From assembly GCF_030053895.1 (NCBI RefSeq), contig NZ_CP125781.1, positions 3,534,001 through 3,598,000 on the forward strand: a stretch of 64,000 nt of DNA, given 5' to 3'. The DNA is from Trabulsiella odontotermitis. Its GTDB lineage: Bacteria; Pseudomonadota; Gammaproteobacteria; Enterobacterales; Enterobacteriaceae. Position numbers and translations under genes: made by a program. The notes under the pieces were generated by a model that did no database searches, had not been told where the DNA came from, and saw only the letters and a list, made by a program, of their open reading frames with translations. Positions within the stretch are counted from its first letter, which is position 1. The number at the start of each line of letters is the position of its first letter. This document shows, one piece after another, positions 1 through 8,950 of the stretch.

Positions 1-891
1 GGAGAAGACCACATCACCGGTTAAGGTGGAATTGCTAAAATTAGCGGTAGTCTGCATGGCGTTATCGGCATAAGGATTCGCGACAACCGCCAGCGCGACA
101 TCGTCCGCCGTCCAGGTTTTTCCGTTGTAATCGCTGGCATTGCCGGAGCGACCAAAGAAGCCTTCAGTGCCTTCATCTGACCAGGAGCCGGATGTCACTA
201 CGGAGTCTTTCACATTAATGGTGTTATTAAACACTTCGCTGCTGTTCACACCGGTACTGACGGTATTGTCGTCGGTATCCTGCCATTCATAACCCTGCGT
301 CAGGGTAATACCGGCAACGTGGGAATTATTTTGAATGGTGAGATCAACTTCCTGATCCAATGTAATTGCGGTACCAAGATCATACACATCGACCACATGG
401 GTATCCGGCGCATCATTCCAGGTACCGTTGTAGGTATAATGTTCATAGTTGTCATCAATAGTTGAGTGATCAACCGTTAATGCCAGGCGATCGTAATAAT
501 AGTCCGCGCCGCTGCGATTATCGCATTCGGTGGTCATACACGCGGAAGTGATCATGCCATGAATGGTGCTGTTGCTGATGGTGAGGCTGTTTGGATTGGA
601 GTTGGTAGAGAGGCCGTCATCGAGGTAATAAGTAGAGATAACGCCGTTAACTGTTGCATTATTGATGACCGGATAAATATCACCATTATAAATACTATCA
701 GCGCCGTAATTATTCCAGCCGACATATCCATCATAATAAACGCCGTCTGCATAAGTCGCATCATTATAATGAATAAATGTTGTGTAATCCGTATTCGATA
801 TATCCGTCGATGCATTGGCCTGAGAAGCGATTGCGAGCGCACAGGCCATTGCTAATTGAGATACCACAACTTTCTTTTTCCACGAGTGCAT
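1..891 (-). CDS. ehaB: AIDA-type autotransporter, N-terminal part (EhaB/YaiT-like)
   Basis: An uninterrupted frame runs from an ATG at 891 off the left edge of the window, giving 297 N-terminal residues. It opens with a signal peptide (MHSWKKK, a hydrophobic stretch, then SQANA before the cut). The mature part is rich in Asn, Asp, Thr, Ser and Tyr with short alternating strands, as in a secreted beta-helix passenger; repeated N-S-T/ISNST-type motifs fit this. The C-terminal barrel lies outside the window. In E. coli the gene next to hemB is yaiT/ehaB, a biofilm- and matrix-binding type V autotransporter, and the signal peptide matches what I remember of that protein. Family assignment rests on signal peptide, composition and synteny. 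Confidence 0.8.
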   Translation of the reverse strand, partial: MHSWKKKVVVSQLAMACALAIASQANASTDISNTDYTTFIHYNDATYADGVYYDGYVGWNNYGADSIYNGDIYPVINNATVNGVISTYYLDDGLSTNSNPNSLTISNSTIHGMITSACMTTECDNRSGADYYYDRLALTVDHSTIDDNYEHYTYNGTWNDAPDTHVVDVYDLGTAITLDQEVDLTIQNNSHVAGITLTQGYEWQDTDDNTVSTGVNSSEVFNNTINVKDSVVTSGSWSDEGTEGFFGRSGNASDYNGKTWTADDVALAVVANPYADNAMQTTANFSNSTLTGDVVFS

Positions 892-1297
892 TTGTTATCC
901 CTCCTCAGGGACTTATTATGTTGGTCCATCAAATAAGATTAAATTGCGGTTGAATTATGCGTTCCTGATACAAGATAGTTCAATTAATCTTTGGTAGAAG
1001 TTCGAAACCGGACGCAATATATCCTTACAGGGTTTAAAAATAACAGTTTTTAATTTATTACTTTCAATGAGTTAAGTGAGCACACAATTAACAAAATATA
1101 TCTCATAAATATAAATGATAAAAATAACGCATTCATTATTTATATTTCCATATGTGTGGTTATTATTTAATTAAATAGATTTTTTGAGAGTGTGACCGTT
1201 CACCCCCCTTCGCAGAGGGATACGCCCCACTTTGATAAACAATCAGGGCGGAGATCGGGTAAACTAACCTGAATGTTCCACAAACATCAGGCATACC
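892..1297. promoter_or_regulatory. ehaB-hemB divergent intergenic region
   Basis: About 400 bp without a gene, very AT-rich from about 1035 to 1180, separating two divergent genes. It must hold both promoters. The ehaB-proximal part has a GGAG-containing ribosome binding site about 10 bases before that start. The long AT tract resembles H-NS-bound DNA often seen upstream of surface-adhesin genes. I see no clear operator. Confidence 0.4.
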
Positions 1298-2272
1298 ATG
1301 ACAGCTCTACTTAATCGCCCACGTCGCCTGCGCAAAACTGCTGCGCTACGCGCTATGTTTGAAGAGACAACACTGACCTTAAACGATCTGGTGTTGCCGA
1401 TCTTTGTTGAAGAAGAAATCGACGACTACAAGCCTATCGAAGCCATGCCTGGCGTGATGCGCATTCCCGAGAAACATCTGGCTCGTGAGATTGAACGCAT
1501 CGCCAACGCCGGGATCCGCTCCATCATGACCTTCGGTATTTCCCATCACACCGACGCCACTGGTAGCGATGCCTGGAAAGAAGACGGTCTGGTGGCACGG
1601 ATGTCGCGCATCAGTAAACAAACCGTCCCGGAAATGGTGGTGATGTCCGATACCTGTTTCTGCGAATACACCTCGCATGGCCACTGCGGCGTGCTGTGCG
1701 ATCACGGCGTGGACAACGACGCAACCCTCATCAACCTCGGGAAACAGGCGGTGGTTGCCGCTGCCGCGGGCGCTGATTTCATCGCCCCGTCGGCGGCGAT
1801 GGACGGTCAGGTGCAGGCGATCCGCGAAGCGCTGGATGCAGCCGGTTTCACCGACACCGCGATCATGTCCTACTCCACCAAATTCGCCTCCTCTTTCTAC
1901 GGCCCGTTCCGTGAAGCGGCAGGTACAGCGCTGAAAGGCGACCGCAAAACCTATCAGATGCATCCGATGAATCGTCGCGAAGCGATCCGTGAATCCCTGC
2001 TCGACGAAGCCCAGGGCGCAGATTGCCTGATGGTAAAACCGGCGGGCGCTTATCTTGATATTCTGCGTGACATCCGCGAGCGTACCGATTTACCGCTGGG
2101 GGCCTATCAGGTCAGCGGTGAATACGCGATGATCAAATTCGCCGCGATGGCGGGCGCCATCGACGAAGATAAAGTGGTACTGGAAAGCCTCGGCGCCATC
2201 AAGCGCGCAGGGGCGGATCTTATCTTCAGCTACTTTGCCCTCGACCTCGCCGAAAGAAAACTGCTCCGCTGA
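1298..2272 (+). CDS. hemB: Porphobilinogen synthase (5-aminolevulinate dehydratase)
   Basis: Condenses two 5-aminolevulinate molecules to porphobilinogen in the cytoplasm, the first common step of tetrapyrrole synthesis. The product is 324 residues, the usual enterobacterial length. The zinc-binding cysteines are visible at C120, C122 and C130 (DTCFCEYTSHGHCG). The two active-site lysines are K195 (YSTKF) and the Schiff-base K247 (MVKPAG). The gene stands alone, divergent from ehaB and followed by a GC-rich hairpin. A housekeeping gene, intact. Confidence 0.98.
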   Translation: MTALLNRPRRLRKTAALRAMFEETTLTLNDLVLPIFVEEEIDDYKPIEAMPGVMRIPEKHLAREIERIANAGIRSIMTFGISHHTDATGSDAWKEDGLVARMSRISKQTVPEMVVMSDTCFCEYTSHGHCGVLCDHGVDNDATLINLGKQAVVAAAAGADFIAPSAAMDGQVQAIREALDAAGFTDTAIMSYSTKFASSFYGPFREAAGTALKGDRKTYQMHPMNRREAIRESLLDEAQGADCLMVKPAGAYLDILRDIRERTDLPLGAYQVSGEYAMIKFAAMAGAIDEDKVVLESLGAIKRAGADLIFSYFALDLAERKLLR

Positions 2273-2278
2273 TTAACC

Positions 2279-2305
2279 GGCCCGGAAGCCGCGTGCTACC
2301 GGGCC
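2279..2305 (+). terminator. Hairpin after hemB
   Basis: A 7-bp perfect stem (GGCCCGG/CCGGGCC) with a 13-nt loop begins 6 bases after the hemB stop. It is followed by a pyrimidine-rich but not pure T tract, so it is a probable but weak intrinsic terminator. Confidence 0.5.
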
Positions 2306-2395
2306 TCTCTCCGCCACTCAAAGCTTCATTAAACTGCAATACAAACGACACGTTAGCCTTCTACTGTCTGCCTCAAGACTGCAGGAGGAACCACC

Positions 2396-4096
2396 ATGTT
2401 TAGTCTCGATAATGTTCTTGATGACCTCTGGCCACAGGCAAAGCCCGCGCCCTGGCAAAAGAGTCTGCTCAGGCGTCTGCTACACGAGGAAGAGTTTCAG
2501 ACGTTTGCCGCCCGCCACTCGCACTTACGCGGACTGGATATGGTCGAGCAGGTCCTTGAACACTTACAAATCCGCTGCAATATTGCCCCCCGCGAACTCG
2601 AAAACATCCCCGAAACCGGTCCTCTGGTGATTATCTCGAATCACCCTACCGGTACACTGGATGGGCTGGCATTGCTGTATGCGGTATCCCGCGTACGTCG
2701 TGATGTGAAAGTCGTCACCAACCGCATGCTCAGCCATCTTGAACCGCTGAGTAACCTGTTTATTCCGGTCGACAACATCAACGGCGGCACGCGCAAATCT
2801 TCGCTGTCGTTGATGGAACAACAGTTGCAGAGCGGCGGGGTGCTGATCTTTTTCCCGGCTGGTGAAGTCTCACGCATGACCCGCAAGGGCATCGCTGACG
2901 GTCACTGGCATTCCGGATTCATCAAGCTGGCGGCGAAATTCCGCGCCCCGCTGCTGCCGGCATTTATTCATGCCAAAAATAGCCCGCTGTTTTATGCCAG
3001 CACCATGATCTCCCCGACGCTGGCGCTGCTGCTGTTGATGCAGCAGATGTTCCGCCGTCGCAATTCCACGTTGCCGGTGACGCTCGGTCAGCGTATCGCG
3101 TGGGAGAGCTGGCACAACGCTCAGACGCCTGCCCGCGAACTGGCGAAGAAATGTCGCCAGCATGTCGGTCTGCTGGGGAAAGGGCTACCGGGGAAATTCA
3201 GAACCGAGAGCGCGATTGCACGCCCGGAAGAACGCGCTGTGCTTCGTCGCGAACTCAGCAAAGCGGAATGTCTTGGCAGCACTGCTGATGGCAAAACCAT
3301 TTATCTGTGGCAGCGAAATGGTCAGGAAGAAGCGCCGCTGCTCAGAGAACTGGGACGTCTGCGTGAAATTGCTTTTCGGGCCGTCGGCGAAGGCAGCGGC
3401 AAACGTCGCGATGTCGACAGCTATGACGATGATTACCTGCATCTGATCCTGTGGGATGAGGTGGATCTGGAGATTGTCGGCGCTTACCGTTTTATACCCG
3501 GTGGCATGCAGCTCGATAAACGCGGCGTGGAAGGCCTGTACAGTTACAGCCTGTTTCACTATGACGAACGGATGAATAACATCCTGCGCGAAGGCATTGA
3601 GCTTGGGCGCAGCTTCATTCAGCCGCGCTACTGGGGCCGTCGCGGGCTGGATTACCTCTGGTTTGGTATCGGCGCGTATCTGGCGCGTTACCCGCAGTAT
3701 CGCTACCTGTTTGGCCCGGTGTCGATTTCAGGCGGGTTGCCGCCTGCCGCACGGGATTTGCTGGTCGCCTTTTACCGGCTCTGGTTCCCGGCGATGCATC
3801 CGCTGGCCGAGTCACGCCGCCCCTATCCCGCCAGCCTGCCGGAAGCGCTGGCGCAATTTGGTGGTGAAGATTACACCGAAGATCTGACGCGGCTGAAATC
3901 GCTGCTCGGCAACCTCGGCTGCGGCATTCCTCCGCTGTATAAACAGTATTCCGAAGTGTGCGAACCCGGCGGCGTGCAGTTTATCGATTTCGGCAGCGAC
4001 CCGGATTTCAACGATTGTATCGACGGCTTAGTGCTGGTCGATCTGACCCTGTTGAAAGCCAACCGCTACCAGCGCTACATCGGGGCACATCAGTAG
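2396..4096 (+). CDS. olsF: Bifunctional ornithine-lipid synthase OlsF-like acyltransferase
   Basis: A 566-residue two-domain protein. The N-terminal half is a PlsC-like lysophospholipid acyltransferase with the acidic-histidine motif NHPTGTLDG (H83 and D89) and a downstream FFPAGEVSR block. The C-terminal half, from about residue 290, is a GNAT-type acyltransferase of the hemolysin/OlsB class (REIAFRAVGEG, YRFIPGG, GRSFIQPRYWG). This order matches OlsF of Serratia, where the C-terminal domain makes lyso-ornithine lipid and the N-terminal domain adds the second acyl chain. The expected products are phosphorus-free membrane lipids. The gene is preceded by CAGGAGG. E. coli K-12 has no gene between hemB and tauD, so this is an accessory insertion or a genus trait. 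Confidence 0.8.
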   Translation: MFSLDNVLDDLWPQAKPAPWQKSLLRRLLHEEEFQTFAARHSHLRGLDMVEQVLEHLQIRCNIAPRELENIPETGPLVIISNHPTGTLDGLALLYAVSRVRRDVKVVTNRMLSHLEPLSNLFIPVDNINGGTRKSSLSLMEQQLQSGGVLIFFPAGEVSRMTRKGIADGHWHSGFIKLAAKFRAPLLPAFIHAKNSPLFYASTMISPTLALLLLMQQMFRRRNSTLPVTLGQRIAWESWHNAQTPARELAKKCRQHVGLLGKGLPGKFRTESAIARPEERAVLRRELSKAECLGSTADGKTIYLWQRNGQEEAPLLRELGRLREIAFRAVGEGSGKRRDVDSYDDDYLHLILWDEVDLEIVGAYRFIPGGMQLDKRGVEGLYSYSLFHYDERMNNILREGIELGRSFIQPRYWGRRGLDYLWFGIGAYLARYPQYRYLFGPVSISGGLPPAARDLLVAFYRLWFPAMHPLAESRRPYPASLPEALAQFGGEDYTEDLTRLKSLLGNLGCGIPPLYKQYSEVCEPGGVQFIDFGSDPDFNDCIDGLVLVDLTLLKANRYQRYIGAHQ

Positions 4097-4100
4097 TGCC

Positions 4101-4124
4101 GATCCTCTCCGTCAGGAGAGGATC
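4101..4124. terminator. Bidirectional hairpin between olsF and tauD
   Basis: Perfect 10-bp stem GATCCTCTCC/GGAGAGGATC with a 4-nt GTCA loop, located between the convergent 3' ends of olsF and tauD. Probably terminates transcription from both sides. Confidence 0.75.
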
Positions 4125-4130
4125 GTATCT

Positions 4131-4982
4131 TCAACCTGCCCGGTAGAACGGCTTATCACCAAGAATCGTTGCCCGGTGCATGATCCGCCGCTGCGGCAGG
4201 TAATCCGCATTGGCGTAATGCTGCGTCACCCGGTTATCCCAGATGGCGAGATCGTTCGGCTGCCAGCGCCAGCGCACCTGAAATTCCGGTTTGGTGATAT
4301 GGGCAAACAGGAAGCTCAGCAGCGTGTCGCTCTCTTTCTGTGTCAGGTCAACAATTCGCGTGGTAAATCCCTCATTCACGAACAGCGCCTGCCTGCCGCT
4401 GACCGGATGCGTGCGCACCACCGGATGCAGCAACGGTGGATTCTTCTCTACCGCCGCCAGCCAGCGCTGATGCTCTGCATCTGTTTTGCGGTATTTATAT
4501 TCCGGGAACGACTTTCTGAAATCGTGCTCAGCCTGTAACCCGCTTAACAACTGCTGAAGTGGCGCAGAAAGCGCGTCAAACGCAGCAACGCCGCTGGTCC
4601 ACAGCGTATCGCCGCCTGTTGACGGCAATTCTTTGGCGGCGAGGATCGCCCCGGCAGGTGGCGTGTCGATGAAGGTGACATCCGTATGCCAGTTGTCATT
4701 GTCCGGCGGATTATCATTATGCGTGTCCAGCACGATGATTTCTTCCACTCCTTCGGCGTGAGGATACACCGGGTGAATGTGCAAATCGCCAAAACGCAAC
4801 GCCAGCGCACGCTGTTGTTGCGGCGAAATAGCCTGCTCGCGCAGGAAAATCACCTGATGGCGCAGCAGCGCATGATACAACTGTTCGAACTGGTTATCGC
4901 TCAGCGGTCGGCTGACATCAATGCCAGACACCTGCGCGCCAATGTACGGCCCCAGCGGGGTAATCGTCAGACGTTCACTCAT
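4131..4982 (-). CDS. tauD: Taurine dioxygenase
   Basis: Fe(II)/2-oxoglutarate-dependent dioxygenase that oxidises taurine to sulfite and aminoacetaldehyde, allowing sulfur scavenging under sulfate starvation. The 283-residue length is typical. The iron ligands H99 and D101 lie in WHTDVTF, and the distal histidine is in DNRVTQHYA; the following arginines (RRIMHRA) provide the 2-oxoglutarate contact. Last gene of tauABCD; its start overlaps the tauC stop by 4 bases. Confidence 0.97.
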   Translation of the reverse strand: MSERLTITPLGPYIGAQVSGIDVSRPLSDNQFEQLYHALLRHQVIFLREQAISPQQQRALALRFGDLHIHPVYPHAEGVEEIIVLDTHNDNPPDNDNWHTDVTFIDTPPAGAILAAKELPSTGGDTLWTSGVAAFDALSAPLQQLLSGLQAEHDFRKSFPEYKYRKTDAEHQRWLAAVEKNPPLLHPVVRTHPVSGRQALFVNEGFTTRIVDLTQKESDTLLSFLFAHITKPEFQVRWRWQPNDLAIWDNRVTQHYANADYLPQRRIMHRATILGDKPFYRAG

Positions 4983-5806
4983 GCTATTTCTCCATGCCAG
5001 GGCGTCAGGCGACGTTGCAGCGCGCGCAGCCCCAGTTCTAATACAAAGGCGATCACGGCAATCACCGCGATCCCGGCCAGCACCACATCGGTCGCCAGAA
5101 ATTCCCCTGCTGACTGCACCATAAACCCAAGCCCGCGTGTGGCGGCAATCAGCTCCGCTGCCACCAGCGTTGACCAGCCGACGCCAAGACCAATGCGCAA
5201 GCCGGTTAAAATTTCAGGTAATGCGCCAGGCAAAATCACCAGCCACAACACCTGCAAGCGGCTGGCACCCAGCGCCTGCGCCGCGCGGATCCGTACCTGC
5301 TGCGCGCTTTTCACTCCCGCCAGCGCTGACATCGCCACCGGGGCAAAAATCGCCAGGTAAATCAGCAGGATTTTTGAGGTCTCGCCAATGCCAAACCAGA
5401 TCACCATCAACGGCAGATACGCCAGCGGCGGCACAGGACGATACAGTTCAATTAATGGATCGAGGATCCCGCGAATGGTCGGGCTGAGCCCCATCGCAAT
5501 CCCGACAGGGATCCCAAGGACGACAGCCGCCAGCAGCGCCACCAGAATGCGCGTCAGGCTGGCCGCCAGATGCTGCCACAGCGTGGCGTCCATAAAGCCC
5601 TGCGACCCGGCGATAGTGAACAATTTCTGTAAGACCTGCGTGGGCGGCGGCAGAAACAACGGGCTTATCAGGTGCAGCGCCGCGACACTCCACCACAGCG
5701 CCAGCAACACCAACAGCGTAGCCGTGCTCAGCGTCAACTGGCGGGAAAACGGCCAGCGCCATGCCACCTGCAGGCGACGGGGTTTATCGTTGATCACAAT
5801 GCTCAT
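4979..5806 (-). CDS. tauC: Taurine ABC transporter permease
   Basis: A 275-residue inner-membrane permease with about six hydrophobic segments and the BPD_transp_1 signature region (LGASRLQVLWLVILPGALPEI). It forms the channel of the TauABC importer with ATPase TauB and binding protein TauA. It overlaps tauB upstream and tauD downstream by 4 bases each, indicating translational coupling. Confidence 0.96.
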   Translation of the reverse strand: MSIVINDKPRRLQVAWRWPFSRQLTLSTATLLVLLALWWSVAALHLISPLFLPPPTQVLQKLFTIAGSQGFMDATLWQHLAASLTRILVALLAAVVLGIPVGIAMGLSPTIRGILDPLIELYRPVPPLAYLPLMVIWFGIGETSKILLIYLAIFAPVAMSALAGVKSAQQVRIRAAQALGASRLQVLWLVILPGALPEILTGLRIGLGVGWSTLVAAELIAATRGLGFMVQSAGEFLATDVVLAGIAVIAVIAFVLELGLRALQRRLTPWHGEIA

Positions 5807-6573
5807 GAGAAAGCCTCCCGCTGTTCGAATACACGGCTCAAAACGTATTCACGTTGGGCGATAAAATTGGGGTCGGATTTAATGTTGCGGCAGGATTCTC
5901 CGGCGACGAAACGATGAGCAAAATCCAGTGACAAACGCTCCAGCACCCGTCCCGGGCCGGGCGACAGCAGCACCAGCTCTGTGGCCATAAAAATGGCTTC
6001 TTCGATATCGTGCGTAATCAGCAAAACCTGTTTACCGGTCTCGTGCCACAGGCGCAGCAGCAGGGTTTGCATCTGCTCGCGGGTGAAGGCATCGAGCGCG
6101 CCAAAGGGTTCGTCCAGCAACAGTAACTGCGGGTTCGCTGCCAGTGCCCGCGCAATGCCGACGCGCTGACGCTGGCCACCGGAAAGCTGCCAGATGAAGC
6201 GTTTTTCCGCCCCCTCCAGCCCGACTCTTTTCAGCATCTGACGCGCGGCCTGCCGGCGTTCCGCCTGCGTGACACCCGCCAGTTGTAACCCCAGCGCCAC
6301 GTTATCCTGCACGTTGCGCCACGGCAGCAATCCTTCATTCTGGAAGACCACGCCGCGCTCCGCGCCAGGCCCGTTGACGGTTTTTCCGTCAAGCTGGATG
6401 CTGCCGGTATCGTAGGGCAAAAAGCCCGCAATCAGGTTCAACAGCGTGGTTTTACCGCAGCCCGACGGGCCAAGCACCACCAGCAGTTCACCGCTATCTA
6501 CCGTGAGGTTGATATCTTCAAGCGCGGGTTTACCGCCGTATCTGGCCGATAAGTGAGACACCTGCAGCATCAT
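5803..6573 (-). CDS. tauB: Taurine ABC transporter ATP-binding protein
   Basis: A 256-residue ABC ATPase with Walker A (GPSGCGKTT), Q-loop, signature LSGGQRQR and Walker B (LLLDEPFGALD) followed by the H-loop THDIEEA. It energises taurine import through TauC. It lies 7 bases downstream of tauA and overlaps tauC by 4 bases. Confidence 0.97.
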   Translation of the reverse strand: MMLQVSHLSARYGGKPALEDINLTVDSGELLVVLGPSGCGKTTLLNLIAGFLPYDTGSIQLDGKTVNGPGAERGVVFQNEGLLPWRNVQDNVALGLQLAGVTQAERRQAARQMLKRVGLEGAEKRFIWQLSGGQRQRVGIARALAANPQLLLLDEPFGALDAFTREQMQTLLLRLWHETGKQVLLITHDIEEAIFMATELVLLSPGPGRVLERLSLDFAHRFVAGESCRNIKSDPNFIAQREYVLSRVFEQREAFS

Positions 6574-6580
6574 GCGCTCC

Positions 6581-7543
6581 TTATTTCACAAAGCGGTCAG
6601 TAACGAACTGGCTGTAGTCGCTGGCGACGGCCGGAACTTTCCCTTGTTCTTTGAGGAACTGGGCGGTATCAAGAATCGCTTTATTCACCGGCCCTGAGAG
6701 CTGCTGAATTTGCTGCTCAGTGGTGAGATAGGTGTTCCCTTTCACCAGCCCCGGCACGTCGGCTTCCGGCACACCGCTCAACCGAGACAACTTATTCAGG
6801 TTGTCCGGCTGCTTCAGCCATTCTTCCGGGTTATCAATATAAGGGCGCTGCGCGTCAATGGCGCTTTTCGCGAAGGCTTTTACCACTTCCGGATGTTGTT
6901 CGGCGAAATCTTTGCGTACAACCCATACATCCAGCGTCGGTGCGCCCCACTGCGCCACTTTGGCGGAATCGGTCAGCACCGTTCCCTCTTTTTCCAGTTC
7001 ATTCACCGCTGGCGCCCAGACATACGCACCGTCGATGTCACCCCGCTGCCAGGCGGCAATAATAGCGGGAGGTTGCAGATTGAGAATTTGTACCTGGCCT
7101 GGCTTGATACCCCAGTGTTTTAGCGCTGCCAGCAGGCTGTAATGGGTGGTGGAGATAAACGGTACGGCGATGCGTTTGCCGATCAGATCTTCCGGTTTAG
7201 TGATGCCTTTTTTCACCACCAGCGCTTCGGAATCTCCTAACTGAGACGCCAGCAGAAAGACTTCTATCGGCACCTGCTGGCTGGCGGCCACCGCCAGCGG
7301 GCTTGAGCCGATATTGCCGATCTGGACGTCGCCAGATGCCAGCGCACGCACCACGCTGGAGCCGCTGTCGAATTTACGCCAGTCCACCGTAGCGCCACTC
7401 TCTTTAGCAAAGGTATTGTCTGCCTGCGCCACTTTGGCGGGTTCGGCTGACGTCTGATACGCGACGGTGACGTTAACGGCCTGCGCCTGAAACGTCAGTA
7501 ACGCCAGTGCGGTGATGACTGAAAAACGCGATGTGAATCCCAT
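6581..7543 (-). CDS. tauA: Taurine-binding periplasmic protein
   Basis: A 320-residue solute-binding protein with a cleavable signal peptide (a hydrophobic stretch ending FQAQA) and the nitrate/taurine-binding fold (VTVAYQTSAEPAKVA near the N terminus, IGSSPLAVAASQ). First gene of tauABCD. Expression is expected to need Cbl and CysB under sulfur limitation; a striking palindrome lies about 50 bases upstream. Confidence 0.96.
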   Translation of the reverse strand: MGFTSRFSVITALALLTFQAQAVNVTVAYQTSAEPAKVAQADNTFAKESGATVDWRKFDSGSSVVRALASGDVQIGNIGSSPLAVAASQQVPIEVFLLASQLGDSEALVVKKGITKPEDLIGKRIAVPFISTTHYSLLAALKHWGIKPGQVQILNLQPPAIIAAWQRGDIDGAYVWAPAVNELEKEGTVLTDSAKVAQWGAPTLDVWVVRKDFAEQHPEVVKAFAKSAIDAQRPYIDNPEEWLKQPDNLNKLSRLSGVPEADVPGLVKGNTYLTTEQQIQQLSGPVNKAILDTAQFLKEQGKVPAVASDYSQFVTDRFVK

Positions 7544-7592
7544 AGTGTCTGCCTCTCGTATTGTTATGAAAGGCAGTATTTCCGGCGGATGA

Positions 7593-7636
7593 CTATTTGA
7601 TAAAGGAATTAAAACTTCTGTTTAATTCCAAATAGT
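7593..7636. promoter_or_regulatory. Palindrome upstream of tauA (candidate Cbl/CysB site)
   Basis: GGAATTAAA at 7605-7613 and its perfect complement TTTAATTCC at 7621-7629 flank a 7-nt spacer. The symmetry extends outward through CTATTTG on the left and AAATAG on the right. It sits about 50-90 bases upstream of tauA, where Cbl binds in E. coli. The assignment to Cbl is inference from position and family knowledge. Confidence 0.5.
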
Positions 7637-7993
7637 TTTTAGAAAAAAAACGGAAAACCTTAGCGATTAACTGCACAAACGTCACACTCAGCCACGCACC
7701 AGATGCAGTTTTGCTCTCCGGGCACTCAGCCGTGGGTGAGACGTCATGATCACAAACAGAAACGGTCGCCAGGCCATAAACACCTCCAGCATTGTTTAAT
7801 GCTAATGCTGTACGCTAAAGGCGCGTTTCACCTTCAGCACAACGTCGTAACGCGACTCCGTCAGGTAATACTTGTGCATCAGTAAAAAAACATCTGTTAA
7901 TCCACTCGAAAAGTGAGTGAATTTTTTAGCGCTTTTGTGAGTGTTTTCACGTTCAAAACAGGCAATGGATGAAGCACTGATTGTATGTTGTAA
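7637..7993. other. Non-coding stretch between tauA and the SBF transporter
   Basis: About 350 bp with no credible gene on either strand. The right part is the 3' flank of the leftward SBF gene; no strong terminator or repeat stands out beyond the tauA palindrome just to its left. Confidence 0.4.
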
Positions 7994-8950
7994 CTACTCC
8001 CGCCCCAACCGCGGTATCACGCGGATATAAATAAGCTCAGCCAGCAGTTCAATCAGAGTCTGCGTGACGATCACCGCCGGGAGTACCGGTATCGCGCCGG
8101 GAACCGCCAGCGCCAGCGGCAGGATCACCAGTGAGTTTCGCGTCCCGGCGCTAAAGGTCACCGCCCTCCCCGCGCCAGTTTCCAGTCTGAACAGGCGACT
8201 CGTACCCCAGCCCAGCAGCGGTGCGAAGATGGCATACAGGAGATAGACCGGTGCGGCGTGTAGCGCAGCATTCACTGCACTACTTATCTGCGGTACAACC
8301 GATGCGACCACCGCAAACAGCACCAGCGCCGTTGCCGGAACCGGCAGCAGACCAAGTGTGTCACTCACGCGCGCGCCGCTCTCGTTGCGTTTCGCCCACC
8401 GCTGAACCAGTACGGCAGCGGCAAGCGGAACGGCTATCAGCCATAAAAACGCATGGAGGAAGGGCCCTGACTGTACGTACTCTGCCACGTGTTCGCCGAG
8501 AAAGGCATGGAGGTATACCGGCAACAGGAGGATTTGTATGATCAGCAATGCCGGTGTGGCGGCCAGTAACAGGCGCGAATCCGCACGTCCGAGCTGTGAA
8601 AAGGTCACGACATAATCGATGCACGGACAGAGCAGCACCAACAGCACGCCGAGGTGCAGGAGCGGCTCATCCGGCAGCAGCGGAAGCAGGGCCGCCACCA
8701 GCAACGGCATGACGATAAAATTCGTCAGTAGCAAGGAGATCAGAAAACGCAGCTGCGTTATGGCTTTGCCGAGTTCGATGACCGGCACCTGCAAAAAGGT
8801 GACAAACAACATGAAGGCCAACGCCGGATTAATCAGCCACGCGAGGCGCTCCGTCCCCGGCACCAGTAATGCGACGAGTACCGCAACGGCGACTGCCGTG
8901 AAATAAATAAAGACCTGACGCTGCTCCAGCGTATCGCGCAATGTTCCCAT
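7994..8950 (-). CDS. Bile acid:sodium symporter (SBF/ACR3-like) family transporter
   Basis: A 318-residue very hydrophobic protein with nine to ten predicted membrane segments. Motifs typical of the SBF/arsenite permease superfamily are visible: LLCPCIDYVVTFS in the middle and FSAGTRNSLVILPLAL near the end. The substrate cannot be told; ACR3-like proteins export arsenite while other members import organic anions. No ars genes are adjacent. It stands alone, divergent from the large autotransporter gene. Confidence 0.75.
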   Translation of the reverse strand: MGTLRDTLEQRQVFIYFTAVAVAVLVALLVPGTERLAWLINPALAFMLFVTFLQVPVIELGKAITQLRFLISLLLTNFIVMPLLVAALLPLLPDEPLLHLGVLLVLLCPCIDYVVTFSQLGRADSRLLLAATPALLIIQILLLPVYLHAFLGEHVAEYVQSGPFLHAFLWLIAVPLAAAVLVQRWAKRNESGARVSDTLGLLPVPATALVLFAVVASVVPQISSAVNAALHAAPVYLLYAIFAPLLGWGTSRLFRLETGAGRAVTFSAGTRNSLVILPLALAVPGAIPVLPAVIVTQTLIELLAELIYIRVIPRLGRE

